Positions 1 through 7,598 of a stretch of 64,000 bases of DNA are shown here, piece after piece. The DNA comes from Mesorhizobium sp. RMAD-H1 (GTDB lineage Bacteria; Pseudomonadota; Alphaproteobacteria; Rhizobiales; Rhizobiaceae). Each line of letters opens with the position of its first letter. Position 1 is the stretch's first letter. The stretch spans positions 1-64,000 of the forward strand of contig NZ_JACHWN010000012.1 in the NCBI RefSeq assembly GCF_014191375.1. Direction: 5' to 3'. A program made the position numbers and the translations under genes. A model generated the notes under the pieces. It did no database searches and was not told the DNA's origin. It was given only the letters and a program-made list of their open reading frames with translations.

Positions 1-2
1 CC

Positions 3-56
3 GAAGCCGAGGAGCAGTACTACGCCATGCTGGACGAACCAGCCATGGCTGCATAA
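3..56 (+). CDS. 3' end of an unidentified gene (partial)
   Basis: The frame beginning at base 3 reads 17 codons (EAEEQYYAMLDEPAMAA) to a TAA at 54-56. Acidic, alanine-rich composition is plausible for a protein C-terminus, and a cold-shock leader follows. Too short to identify; the other two frames are also open this far, so this is only the likeliest reading. Confidence 0.3.
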   Translation, partial: EAEEQYYAMLDEPAMAA

Positions 57-362
57 CTTAGACCAAACAGCCTCCGGCAAACCCGGCGCGGTTCACCCTT
101 TATCGCATTGGCCCTGCCGAACTGGATTGAGAGAGAGAGAGATATGCGGACCATGTCGTGAATTCGTGGTCTGGATTTATTTCCTGAAAGGCCTTGTTTC
201 GAACACCATTGTCGCCCATATCTAACCTATCGATCTTGCTTGTCGAACGTTGTTTCCGGCGTTTTGCGCCCTTCGCGATCTTCCTCTCTCAAATCGATTT
301 GAACCGCTCAGCGTGCGTTAGGCGCAGCGAGCACCGTTTCCACGATTTGTGAAGGAATAGAC
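57..362 (+). promoter_or_regulatory. Long upstream region and probable 5' leader of the cold-shock gene
   Basis: About 300 bases precede the cold-shock start without any convincing gene. The stretch has a GA-repeat (about 130-142) and ends in a GAAGGAA ribosome site just before the ATG at 363. Cold-shock genes of this family commonly have long structured leaders that act in temperature-dependent translation; that this is one is inference from length and position only. No promoter boxes were clear enough to name. Confidence 0.35.
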
Positions 363-572
363 ATGGCTACCGGAACCGTAAAGTTCTTCAATTCGACCAA
401 AGGCTTTGGCTTCATTCAGCCGGATGACGGCAGCACCGATGTTTTCGTTCACATCAGCGCCGTCGAGCGCGCAGGGCTGCCGAGCATCGTGGAAGGACAG
501 AAGCTGACCTTCGATGTCGTGAAGGACAACCGCAACGGCAAGAGTGCGGCCGAGAACCTTCAGGCCGCGTAA
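363..572 (+). CDS. cspA: Cold-shock protein, CspA family
   Basis: A 69-aa single cold-shock domain, the usual length of the family. RNA-binding motif RNP1 is KGFGFIQP (about residues 14-21) and RNP2 is VFVHI (about 32-36). The start is set by MATGTVKFF, standard for rhizobial CspA, with GAAGGAA just upstream. Acts in the cytoplasm as a single-strand nucleic-acid chaperone. It is followed by a strong terminator hairpin and then a small gene that often accompanies cspA in rhizobia. A degraded copy of the same family lies at about 2473-2640 on the other strand. Confidence 0.95.
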   Translation: MATGTVKFFNSTKGFGFIQPDDGSTDVFVHISAVERAGLPSIVEGQKLTFDVVKDNRNGKSAAENLQAA

Positions 573-636
573 CGGAACTGCGTTTCTGATCTTTGACCAC
601 GGATGTACTGGCACCGATCATCGAGACGCATAGGAG

Positions 637-666
637 AGGCCGGGTTCGCCCGGCCTTTTGCTTTTT
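637..666 (+). terminator. Rho-independent terminator after the cold-shock gene
   Basis: A perfect 8-bp GC-rich stem (AGGCCGGG at 637-644, CCCGGCCT at 649-656) with a TTCG tetraloop is followed by TTTTGCTTTTT. It lies between the cold-shock gene and the next small gene, so the latter is expressed by read-through or from its own promoter. Confidence 0.85.
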
Positions 667-687
667 CAGGTATAGGGAACAATCAGC

Positions 688-933
688 ATGAGCCGTGCCA
701 TAGACGAGCAGAGCCTGTTCAAACCAAGGCCTTCCAAGGCGGAAACCAAGGCCGACATCACCGATCATGCAGCTCGCGCGATCATAGGGGATGAAGCATC
801 TCGAAGAGATGCAAAAACCGCCCGACTGCGCCAGGCCCGGCTGGAAAGCGAAGCGAGGCTGACTGAACTCGCGACGCCTTCCAAATCCCTGCCAACCAGA
901 ACGCGAAAACGGCGTTCCTCTTCGATCTCCTGA
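688..933 (+). CDS. Small basic protein found next to cspA, function unknown
   Basis: An 81-aa charged protein beginning MSRAIDEQSLFKPRPSKAE, with a helical Lys/Arg/Ala/Glu-rich centre and a basic, serine-rich tail. From memory, rhizobial cspA loci often carry a small protein with this SLFKPRPSKAE-like start; no function is known to me. AGGTATAGGGA upstream is a fair ribosome site. The last 15 residues are of low complexity and could reflect a shifted C-terminus. No domain recognised. Confidence 0.7.
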   Translation: MSRAIDEQSLFKPRPSKAETKADITDHAARAIIGDEASRRDAKTARLRQARLESEARLTELATPSKSLPTRTRKRRSSSIS

Positions 934-1255
934 CGATGTGACGCCCCGGAATGTAGCCGGGGACGATAAGCTTTGTCAGGTTAACCGAATGGTCAACCCG
1001 CAAGCAGCAACATCATGCAAGCGCCAGGACGGCCGAGACCACAAGCCAAAGCCAGATGGTCAACGCCGACCGTGACCCGGAAATCAGAATGTGGCCAGCG
1101 CCCGTTCGCAGGATTGACCCAGTTCGCAAACGGGCTGGTCGGAACCGAGCGGAGTCCTCCACTCCGCCTTCTCCACGATGCTCCTGCGGTTGAAGCCGCT
1201 CGCGGCCTTCAGTTCAGTCATAAACTCTGCTGATCTGGGATCGGCGCGCGCACGC
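934..1255. other. Intergenic stretch without a convincing gene
   Basis: A short inverted repeat, CCCCGG (944-949) and CCGGGG (957-962), follows the small gene but has no T-run, so it is a weak terminator candidate at best. Open frames here lack ribosome sites and recognisable composition. I see no RNA gene. Confidence 0.4.
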
Positions 1256-1540
1256 TCAAGGCAGTAGGTTCAGGCTTGAAGCCGCGGCAACACTCGACGC
1301 CTCGTCCGCCATCTTGCGAGCGCTGGCGCCGGTTACCCCCCCCCCGATAAAGCCAACGATTACCAATGCAATTGCTCCTGCACCCGCACCGTGAAGTGTA
1401 GGCGACAGCCATGTAGGAGTTTCATGAAGATGTCCGATTCTGGTCTGGACAGACGCACCTGATTGCGCGAGCAATCTAACGCGGAAACGACATGCGGAGG
1501 TCAAAATCGTTACCAGGATGGCGATTGTCCTCGCAGCCAC
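1256..1540 (-). pseudogene. Degenerate small membrane protein with a ten-C homopolymer tract
   Basis: Read on the minus strand, residues around the middle give ALVIVGFIGGGVTGASARKMADEA (shown here in parts: ALVIVGF, GGGVTG, SARKMADEA). This resembles a small one-helix family in alphaproteobacteria with a GF-x-WGGW-V-TGG-TA core. Here the two Trp codons are gone and the glycines are encoded by a run of ten C on the plus strand (1336-1345), suggesting slippage or decay. No ribosome site precedes the frame, and the N-terminal residues look random. The family assignment is from memory and tentative. Confidence 0.35.
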
Positions 1541-1642
1541 ACGCTTATGCTGATAAAGTCAAATAGTCGGCAGCTCGGTTCAGGGCGCTGCCGGTTGAGG
1601 GCGGCCATAGTACCCTTGCCCCAACCTTAGAAGGAGGACGCC

Positions 1643-1942
1643 ATGCCCTCCCTTCATCCTAGTAGATCATATCTCACATCGGCGGACATGAGCATGATCA
1701 TGCGTGTCCATGCGAGCGTTTGCGCGAAGAACCGGATCGTTCCCGCCAGCCTAGCCGCCGAGCGAGTGGCGGCACTTCTCGTACGGGAGTTTCAGTTCGG
1801 TCTGACGAGCGAACAGGAACTGTTTGCAGCTTTCATGACCGACGATACTTTCAGGCTGAGCATACCCATCGACAAGATGGATCAGTTCATCGGCAACACT
1901 TTGCAAAGGTGGGAAATCGACGGCGAGACTGTTTCTCATTGA
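1643..1942 (+). CDS. Small cytoplasmic protein, function unknown
   Basis: A 99-aa protein with a strong GAAGGAGG ribosome site seven bases before its ATG. It has a mixed alpha/beta look, no signal or membrane segment, two Cys-free halves and an acidic C-terminus (LQRWEIDGETVSH). The central LVREFQFGLTSEQELFAAF segment is predicted helical by eye. I recognise no domain. It heads a run of three tiny genes read in the same direction (this one, 1973-2086, 2116-2364). Confidence 0.6.
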   Translation: MPSLHPSRSYLTSADMSMIMRVHASVCAKNRIVPASLAAERVAALLVREFQFGLTSEQELFAAFMTDDTFRLSIPIDKMDQFIGNTLQRWEIDGETVSH

Positions 1943-1972
1943 CCACTCTCTCCTCGCGCAAGGACAATTCCT

Positions 1973-2086
1973 ATGCATTACCTCGCACGGCTGAATGCCA
2001 ACCCGATGTTGTGGTCTCTGCTCCTTCTGGCCTTGAGCGTGGTGGCTACACTGCTCTTCGTCGTCCTGACCAGCATTACAATTTAG
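1973..2086 (+). CDS. 37-aa single-helix membrane peptide
   Basis: ATG at 1973, TAG at 2084-2086. The peptide has a short basic head (MHYLARLNANP) and one hydrophobic helix of about 22 residues (LLLLALSVVATLLFVVL within it), ending TSITI. AAGGACAATTCCT upstream supplies an AAGGA ribosome site 7-8 bases from the start. It lies 30 bases after the previous small gene and 29 before the next, which supports a mini-operon. No known family. Confidence 0.5.
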   Translation: MHYLARLNANPMLWSLLLLALSVVATLLFVVLTSITI

Positions 2087-2115
2087 CCCCCGTTGTTGAC
2101 GGACAGGATATGCCG

Positions 2116-2364
2116 ATGAGCAATGTCGTCCCCTTGCATGGAGAAAAACGCTGGAAAGCGGTGATCGAGTATCGCACGGCCGAAGGAGCGCAGAGCGTCG
2201 AGCACTATTTCGAGGAGATATCGGATCTTCACCTCGTTATCGAGCACGGACCCGACTGGAATTTTCTCATACGCTGTACAATCACGCTCAATCGCACTGA
2301 TGACGGCGAAGAACAAAATAGCGTCGGCAAGGCGCTGCGAGAGGAACGTGCCGGTAATCCGTGA
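2116..2364 (+). CDS. Small conserved rhizobial-type protein, function unknown
   Basis: An 82-aa protein, MSNVVPLHGEKRWKA onward, with an IEYRTAEGA-VEHYFEEISDLH-IEHGPDWN-ITLNR pattern. I recall similar short proteins in rhizobia with a VEH-EEI-DLH-GPDWN core; their role is unknown to me. The start at 2116 is preferred over 2110 because GGACAGGA ends eight bases before it. No signal peptide or membrane segment. The last dozen residues are charged. Confidence 0.6.
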   Translation: MSNVVPLHGEKRWKAVIEYRTAEGAQSVEHYFEEISDLHLVIEHGPDWNFLIRCTITLNRTDDGEEQNSVGKALREERAGNP

Positions 2365-2472
2365 TCGCCTGCTGACAAAAAGCCGCGCTGAAGCCGAACG
2401 CCTCGTATCCACATTCCGGGCCAATAGATCCGTGGCCACAGGTCGACGATGACGATTACGCCGCGTGCAAGT

Positions 2473-2640
2473 ATCCGCGACGTACTTGCCGGAACGGCTG
2501 TCGAGGACGACGTCGAAGCTCAGCTTGTGACCTTCCACGCTGGTCTGCAGCCAGCGCTCAACAGCGGAGATATGGCCGAGCACGTCCACGGCGCCGTCGT
2601 GGGCTTGATGCAGCCGAGGGCCTCTGGTGGCATTGGCAGA
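2473..2640 (-). pseudogene. Decayed cold-shock gene fragment
   Basis: The minus strand reads NATRG, then DGAVDV-GHISAVER, then VEGHKLSFDVVLDSRSGKY, which aligns with the CspA at 363-572 ([38 protein letters not shown]). The N-terminal KFF strand is missing, RNP1 is destroyed by substitutions or a shift, and RNP2 is damaged (VLGHI). It abuts the 3' end of the RND pump gene, so it may mark one edge of the block carrying the pump. Confidence 0.6.
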
Positions 2641-2643
2641 GCC

Positions 2644-5600
2644 CTACTCGGCAGCCATCGCTGTGTGCAGGTCCAGTTGCTCAGTCGCGATCTTGGGAGC
2701 CTCATCTGTAGTCGGCTTGATCCGGAACCAGGTGGTGTAGAGAGCGGGCAGGAAGAGCAGGATCAGCATTGTGCCGACCGCCGTGCCGCCGATCAGCGTA
2801 TAGGCCATCGATCCCCAGAAGACGGAGTGCGTGAGGGGAATGAAGGCGAGTACGGCTGCGAGTGCAGTCAGGATAACGGGCCGTGTGCGTTGCACCGTGG
2901 CCTCGATGACAGCGTGATAGGCGTCGAGACCGGCCGCACGGTTCTCCTTGATCTGCTCGGTCAAGATCAGCGTATTGCGCATCAGGATGCCGGCAAGCCC
3001 TATCAGGCCCAGAATGGCGTTGAATCCGAAGGGCTGGTTAAAGGCGAGCAATGTCGGCACGACGCCGATAAGGCCGAGCGGTGCGGTCAACATGACCATG
3101 GCCATCATCGAGAAGGATCGCACCTGAAGCATGATGACGATCAGCGTGGCGGCGATCATGACCGGGAAGACCTTCCCCAGCGCGGCGTTGGCTTTGCCGG
3201 CCTCCTCGATCGATCCGCCCATTTCGATGCGATAGCCGGCGGGAAGCGATGCGATCAGCGGCTGAAGCGCTGACATGATCTGCATGGAAACCTCCGGAGG
3301 CTGGGTCGCCTCGTTGATATCCGAGCGGATCGTAATGACGGGTGTGCGATCCCGGCGTTTCAGGATCGGCTCTTCCAGTCGGATTTCCGCGTGACCGATC
3401 TGGTCGAGCGGGATCTGCCGACCGTCCCGGCTCATCAGAGAGAAGTCCGCCAGACGCGCGGGGTCCAGCCGTTCAGCCCCGGCGCTGCGCGCCACAATGG
3501 GAACATTGCGGATGTCCTCGCGAACCTGCGTGACGGGAATACCGGTAAGGAGAAACTGGAGCTGCTGGCCTACTTCCGCCGGCGAGAGGCCGATGAGGTT
3601 TAGTCGATCCTGATCCGGGACGAAGCGGAGCACGGGCGTGCGGTTGCCCCAGTCGCGGTTGGCCTGCCGCACGTCCGGGACGCCCCGCATGACGTCGAGA
3701 GCTTTCTCGGAAATGCTGTAGAGCTGCACGGGATCTGGTCCCATGATCCGGAACTCGACCGGGAACGGTGTATAAGGGCCGAACACAAGCTGTGTGACGC
3801 GTACATGGGCCTCGGGCGCAAGCCCTTGCGAAATCGCCTCCCGGAGCCGGTGCTTCAGCGCCTCGCGCGTCCCGGCATCGGGAGTCAGCACGACGATCTT
3901 GGCAAAGGCGGGATCGGGCAGCTCCGGTGCCATCGCGAAGAAGAAGCGGGGAGCGCCCTGACCGACATAGCTGGTGATGATCTCGGCCTCGGGCTGGCTG
4001 TCCAGCCAGCGCTCGAGCTTCTCGACCGTGGCGGTCGTCGTCTCGATGCTGGTGCCTTCCGGCAGTCGGACCTCGACCAGCACCTCGGGGCGGTCGGACG
4101 TCGGGAAGAACTGCTGCTTGACGGCGCCCATCCCGACCACGGAAAGCGCGAAGGCGATGGCAACGGCACTGCAGGTTGCGAATTTATGGCGCACGGCAAA
4201 GGTGATGAGCCGCCGCAGACGCCGGTAGTTCGGTGTGTTGTAGATTGCATGATGACCACCTGCGACCGGTTTGATCGCGGGCAGCATCTTGACGCCGAGA
4301 TAGGGCGTAAAGATCACCGCGACGATCCAGGAGACGATGAGGGCGAACCCTACGACCCAGAAAATGTTGCCGGCATATTCGCCAGCCGTCGAGCGTGCAA
4401 AGCCCACGGGCAGGAAGCCGGCGATCGTCACGAGCGTTCCCGACAGCATCGGCGCCGCCGTGTGGCTCCACGCATAGGCCGCGGCCTTGATGCGGTCCAT
4501 GCCCTCTTCCATTTTCACCACCATCACCTCGATGGCGATGATGGCGTCGTCAACGAGAAGGCCGAGCGCCAGGATGAGCGCGCCGAGCGTGATGCGGTCG
4601 AAGAACCGGCCGGTCTCCAGCATGATCAGGAACACGACAGCGAGCGTCAGCGGGACGGCGGCCGCCACGACGATGCCGACCCGCCAGCCGAGGCTGACGA
4701 GGCTCACCAGCAGCACGACGCCGAGCGCCATCGCGAACTTCATCATGAACTCGTCGACCGCCGAGGTGATGTTGACCGCCTGGTCGCTCACCTTGTCGAG
4801 CGTCATCCCGAGCGGTAGCGTGCGGGCGATGGCCGCCGTTCTGTCCTCCAGTGCCTCGCCGAGCGCGAGACCGTCCCAGCCCTCCTGCATCACGGCAGCG
4901 AGCATGATGGTGGGCTCGCCCTGGCGTCGGATGAGATAGGTGGGAGGATCCTCATACCCGCGGCGGATTTCGGCGATGTCGGAAAGCTTCAGCGTCCGTC
5001 CGGTAGCAACGATCGGCGTATCGGCGATCGCCTGGACACTGTCATAGGCGCCGTCGACCCGTATGAAGACCCGCGGTCCCCGTGTGTCAACCGAGCCCGC
5101 GGGCGTGACGGTGTTCTGGCGCTGCAAGGTGGCGACGATATCCTGGGCCGATATGCCCAGCGTTGCCAACTTGGCATAGGAGAACTCGACGAATATCTGC
5201 TCGGGACGTTCGCCGAGGATGTTGATCTTCTTGACGCCGGGCACGTGCAGCAGGTCCTGGCGGATTGCCTCGGCCTGCCGGGTCAGCTCGCGCATTGGCA
5301 TGCCCTCGGCCTTGAGTGCATAGAGGGCGAAGCTCACATCCGAATATTCGTCATTGATGAAAGGTCCGTAGACGCCGGACGGCAGGTTGCGCGCTTCATC
5401 CCCGAGCTTCTTGCGGGCCTGATAGAACTCCTCCTGCACAACGGATGGCGGCGTGCTATCCTTCAGCGTAACGGTCATATAGGTGTAACCCGGCCGCGTG
5501 GTCGTCTCCACCCGGTCATACCAGCTCAGCTCCTGAAGCCGCTTCTCCAAGGGTTCGGCGACGAGATCCTGCATCTCGCGCGCCGTCGCGCCTGGCCACA

Positions 5601-5754
5601 CCGTGGTGACCGTGAGGGTCTTGATGGTGAAATTAGGATCCTCCGCCCGCCCCAGCATGATGAACGCGTAGGCGCCGGCTGCCACAAGCAGAAGGATGAA
5701 GAAGAGGGTGACGGCGCGTTCACGAACGGCGATCGCGGAAAGATTGAAGCTCAT
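2644..5754 (-). CDS. RND efflux pump, inner-membrane permease (TriC/MexK-like)
   Basis: A 1036-aa RND transporter. It has a first membrane helix at about residues 15-34, two large periplasmic loops, and a helix-4 proton-relay motif LLVDDAIIAIEV with Asp402-Asp403. The late-helix basic residue is Arg (ILMRNTLILTEQ), as in the TriC/MexK-like branch rather than AcrB, which has Lys. Start chosen at MSFNLSAIAV because its ATG overlaps the TGA of the adaptor gene by one base (TGATG), i.e. translational coupling. No outer-membrane factor gene is nearby, so the pump probably borrows a TolC-like channel. Likely controlled by the divergent TetR. Confidence 0.93.
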   Translation of the reverse strand: MSFNLSAIAVRERAVTLFFILLLVAAGAYAFIMLGRAEDPNFTIKTLTVTTVWPGATAREMQDLVAEPLEKRLQELSWYDRVETTTRPGYTYMTVTLKDSTPPSVVQEEFYQARKKLGDEARNLPSGVYGPFINDEYSDVSFALYALKAEGMPMRELTRQAEAIRQDLLHVPGVKKINILGERPEQIFVEFSYAKLATLGISAQDIVATLQRQNTVTPAGSVDTRGPRVFIRVDGAYDSVQAIADTPIVATGRTLKLSDIAEIRRGYEDPPTYLIRRQGEPTIMLAAVMQEGWDGLALGEALEDRTAAIARTLPLGMTLDKVSDQAVNITSAVDEFMMKFAMALGVVLLVSLVSLGWRVGIVVAAAVPLTLAVVFLIMLETGRFFDRITLGALILALGLLVDDAIIAIEVMVVKMEEGMDRIKAAAYAWSHTAAPMLSGTLVTIAGFLPVGFARSTAGEYAGNIFWVVGFALIVSWIVAVIFTPYLGVKMLPAIKPVAGGHHAIYNTPNYRRLRRLITFAVRHKFATCSAVAIAFALSVVGMGAVKQQFFPTSDRPEVLVEVRLPEGTSIETTTATVEKLERWLDSQPEAEIITSYVGQGAPRFFFAMAPELPDPAFAKIVVLTPDAGTREALKHRLREAISQGLAPEAHVRVTQLVFGPYTPFPVEFRIMGPDPVQLYSISEKALDVMRGVPDVRQANRDWGNRTPVLRFVPDQDRLNLIGLSPAEVGQQLQFLLTGIPVTQVREDIRNVPIVARSAGAERLDPARLADFSLMSRDGRQIPLDQIGHAEIRLEEPILKRRDRTPVITIRSDINEATQPPEVSMQIMSALQPLIASLPAGYRIEMGGSIEEAGKANAALGKVFPVMIAATLIVIMLQVRSFSMMAMVMLTAPLGLIGVVPTLLAFNQPFGFNAILGLIGLAGILMRNTLILTEQIKENRAAGLDAYHAVIEATVQRTRPVILTALAAVLAFIPLTHSVFWGSMAYTLIGGTAVGTMLILLFLPALYTTWFRIKPTTDEAPKIATEQLDLHTAMAAE

Positions 5755-6869
5755 CACTTGTCCCCGCTCTCGGATGCAGTCCTGACGCGCGCGCCCTCTT
5801 GCAGAAGATGCGCCCCAAGGGAAACCACCGGATCGCCGAGGTTCAGCCCCGTGACCGTAGCAGTTTCGCTGGTCACACGGACAAGCTTGACGGGTCGAAA
5901 CTGTACGGTCGACGTGGTGCGGTCCAGGACCCAAACACCTGTCTTCCCGCCATCGTCGAGCACTGCTCCCAGCGGCACCTGAGCTTCAGGATGGCTCATC
6001 TCGTTTGCAAGCCGAATGGTCACCGTAGCGCCAAGGGGTGCTGCCGCAGCTTCACCGTCGAGCACATAGCGGGCCTCATAGGTGCGGGTCTGCGGATCGG
6101 CGGAATCCGACAGCTGTCGCAGTCGTGCCGTATGGGTGCGTCCATCGCCACCATATATGCTGGCTTCAGCCGCCGAGCCGATCGCCGGTCGGATCGTCTC
6201 GGGAAGCGCGACCACCGCTTCGCGGGGGCCGGCCTGGGCGATCCGGACCACCGGCTGGCCGGCGGAGACGACCTGCCCCGGCTCGCCAAGCGTTTCGACC
6301 ACCGTTCCATCTGCGTCCGCCACAAGGACCGCGTAGGCCGCCTCGTTTCCGGCAACCCGTGCTTCGGCTTCGGCGGCGGCGAGTTGCGCTTCAGCCGTAT
6401 CCAGCGCGGCCTTCGCCTGCTCGTAGCGCTGCCGGGGAATCCAGCCATCCTTGAGCAAACTCGCGTAGCGCCGTTCATCCGGCTTGGCCTGAGCGACTAT
6501 CGCGCGAGCCGCGGCAACCGCGTTGCGCTTCGCAGTGAGCGCGAGGCGAAGATCGGCGTCATCGATCCGCATCAGCGGCCGACCGGCTTTGACCCCCTGG
6601 CCGACATCCACGAGCCGTTCCACGATCTTGCCGGGAACGCGAAAACCGAGATTGCTCTCCACCCTCGCCCCCACGATGCCCGTGAAGCTACGTTCGGATC
6701 CAATCACCGGTGCTGGCGTCACCAGCCTGACGATCGGCGATTCCTGCCTCGGATCACGCACGGTGGAGGCTTTCTGCGCCGGGGCCGTAAGTGCAGCGAT
6801 TGCCGCGGCCCCAGACGCTGCGACCAGGATGCCGGCCAGCACCACTCGATTCCTCATTTTCATACCCAT
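5754..6869 (-). CDS. RND efflux periplasmic adaptor (HlyD/membrane-fusion family)
   Basis: 371 aa with an N-terminal hydrophobic anchor (about residues 9-28). A split lipoyl domain follows, its first half around VPGKIVERLVDVGQGVKAG and its second around DADGTVVETLGEPGQVV. Between them is an Ala-rich alpha-hairpin (about 110-170), then beta-barrel and membrane-proximal domains. There is no lipobox Cys, so it is anchored by the helix. It links the RND permease to an outer-membrane channel. First gene of the two-gene operon; a purine-rich CTCCGG ribosome site (read on the minus strand) precedes the start, and the operator region follows. Confidence 0.92.
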   Translation of the reverse strand: MGMKMRNRVVLAGILVAASGAAAIAALTAPAQKASTVRDPRQESPIVRLVTPAPVIGSERSFTGIVGARVESNLGFRVPGKIVERLVDVGQGVKAGRPLMRIDDADLRLALTAKRNAVAAARAIVAQAKPDERRYASLLKDGWIPRQRYEQAKAALDTAEAQLAAAEAEARVAGNEAAYAVLVADADGTVVETLGEPGQVVSAGQPVVRIAQAGPREAVVALPETIRPAIGSAAEASIYGGDGRTHTARLRQLSDSADPQTRTYEARYVLDGEAAAAPLGATVTIRLANEMSHPEAQVPLGAVLDDGGKTGVWVLDRTTSTVQFRPVKLVRVTSETATVTGLNLGDPVVSLGAHLLQEGARVRTASESGDK

Positions 6870-6886
6870 CGTCCCGGAGTAAAAAT

Positions 6887-6933
6887 AGATTGCGTTCGAA
6901 CTCTATAACTGATATAGATTATGAATGCAATCT
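6887..6933. promoter_or_regulatory. Nested palindrome between pump and TetR gene: probable TetR operator
   Basis: Outer arms AGATTGCGTTC (6887-6897) and GAATGCAATCT (6923-6933) are inverted copies matching at 10 of 11 positions. Inside lies a second inverted repeat, CTATA (6903-6907) and TATAG (6913-6917). The element fills most of the 80-base gap between the divergent adaptor and TetR genes, where a TetR repressor would be expected to act on both promoters. Confidence 0.7.
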
Positions 6934-6949
6934 AAATCAGGAGCAGATG

Positions 6950-7537
6950 ATGCGGGTAAGTCGTGTTCAGGCGGAGGAAAACCGCCAAACCGTGATCAGT
7001 GTCGCAAGCCGCCTTTTCCGCGAGCACGGATTTGACGGCATCGGGCTCAAGGACCTGATGAAAGGTGCCGGGCTGACCCAGGGTGCTTTTTACAAGCAGT
7101 TCGCGTCGAAGGAGGATTTGGCGGCGCAGGCGTCGAGGCGAGCATTGGAGAGTGTCTCCAGCCGATGGTCGGAAGCGATCGCGGCGCGTCCGGATGATCC
7201 GCTTGGCGCGGTGATCGCATTTTACCTCAGCATGGAACATCGCGAAGAAAAGATGGATGGCTGCCCGGTCGTCGCGCTCGGCTCGGATGCGGCCAGGCAG
7301 GGCGCGGACGTGAAGGCATCGTTCGAAACCGGAATCAAGGCGTATCTCGAAACCCTCGACCGTATGATTGGTGAGGCGAACGGCGGCGAGGAAACCAGAC
7401 GCAAGGCCATGGTCGTTCTTTCCACGATGGTCGGCGCGCTGATGCTCTCGCGCGTGGTCAATGACCCCGATCTGGCGCGAGCCTTTCTCGACGCGGGGGC
7501 CCAGCATCTTCGTGAGACCGTCGCGGCTGAAGCGTGA
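6950..7537 (+). CDS. TetR-family regulator, probable repressor of the RND pump
   Basis: 195 aa with an N-terminal TetR helix-turn-helix (GFDGIGLKDLMKGAGLTQG, then AFYKQFASKEDLAAQA, about residues 30-65). The C-terminal ligand domain contains MDGCPVVALGSD, a pattern seen in the AcuR/NemR-like branch of TetR proteins. Two ATGs are adjacent; the second (6950) has the better spacing from AGGAG at 6939-6943. It is divergent from the adaptor/permease genes and 61 bases ahead of a ketosynthase gene on the same strand. The ligand is unknown; the conserved Cys could sense an electrophile (inference). Confidence 0.88.
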   Translation: MRVSRVQAEENRQTVISVASRLFREHGFDGIGLKDLMKGAGLTQGAFYKQFASKEDLAAQASRRALESVSSRWSEAIAARPDDPLGAVIAFYLSMEHREEKMDGCPVVALGSDAARQGADVKASFETGIKAYLETLDRMIGEANGGEETRRKAMVVLSTMVGALMLSRVVNDPDLARAFLDAGAQHLRETVAAEA

Positions 7538-7598
7538 ATACCCCCGAGGATCGAGCTTTGGAGCGGACAGCGCAGATGCGCCCCGAATAGGAGAAGAG

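Noticed and set aside
1015-1233. 72-codon open frame on the plus strand
   Set aside because: No ribosome site, low-complexity Pro/Arg start and no family resemblance.
2449-3273. Open frame of 274 codons on the plus strand
   Set aside because: It lies antisense to the RND permease gene and reads as high-GC shadow sequence without motifs.
3805-4818. Open frame of 337 codons on the plus strand
   Set aside because: Antisense shadow of the RND permease; composition is His/Arg/Gly/Asp-rich and typical of reverse-frame artefacts.
5799-6908. Open frame of 369 codons on the plus strand
   Set aside because: Antisense to the HlyD-type adaptor gene, which has clear motifs and coupling to the pump.
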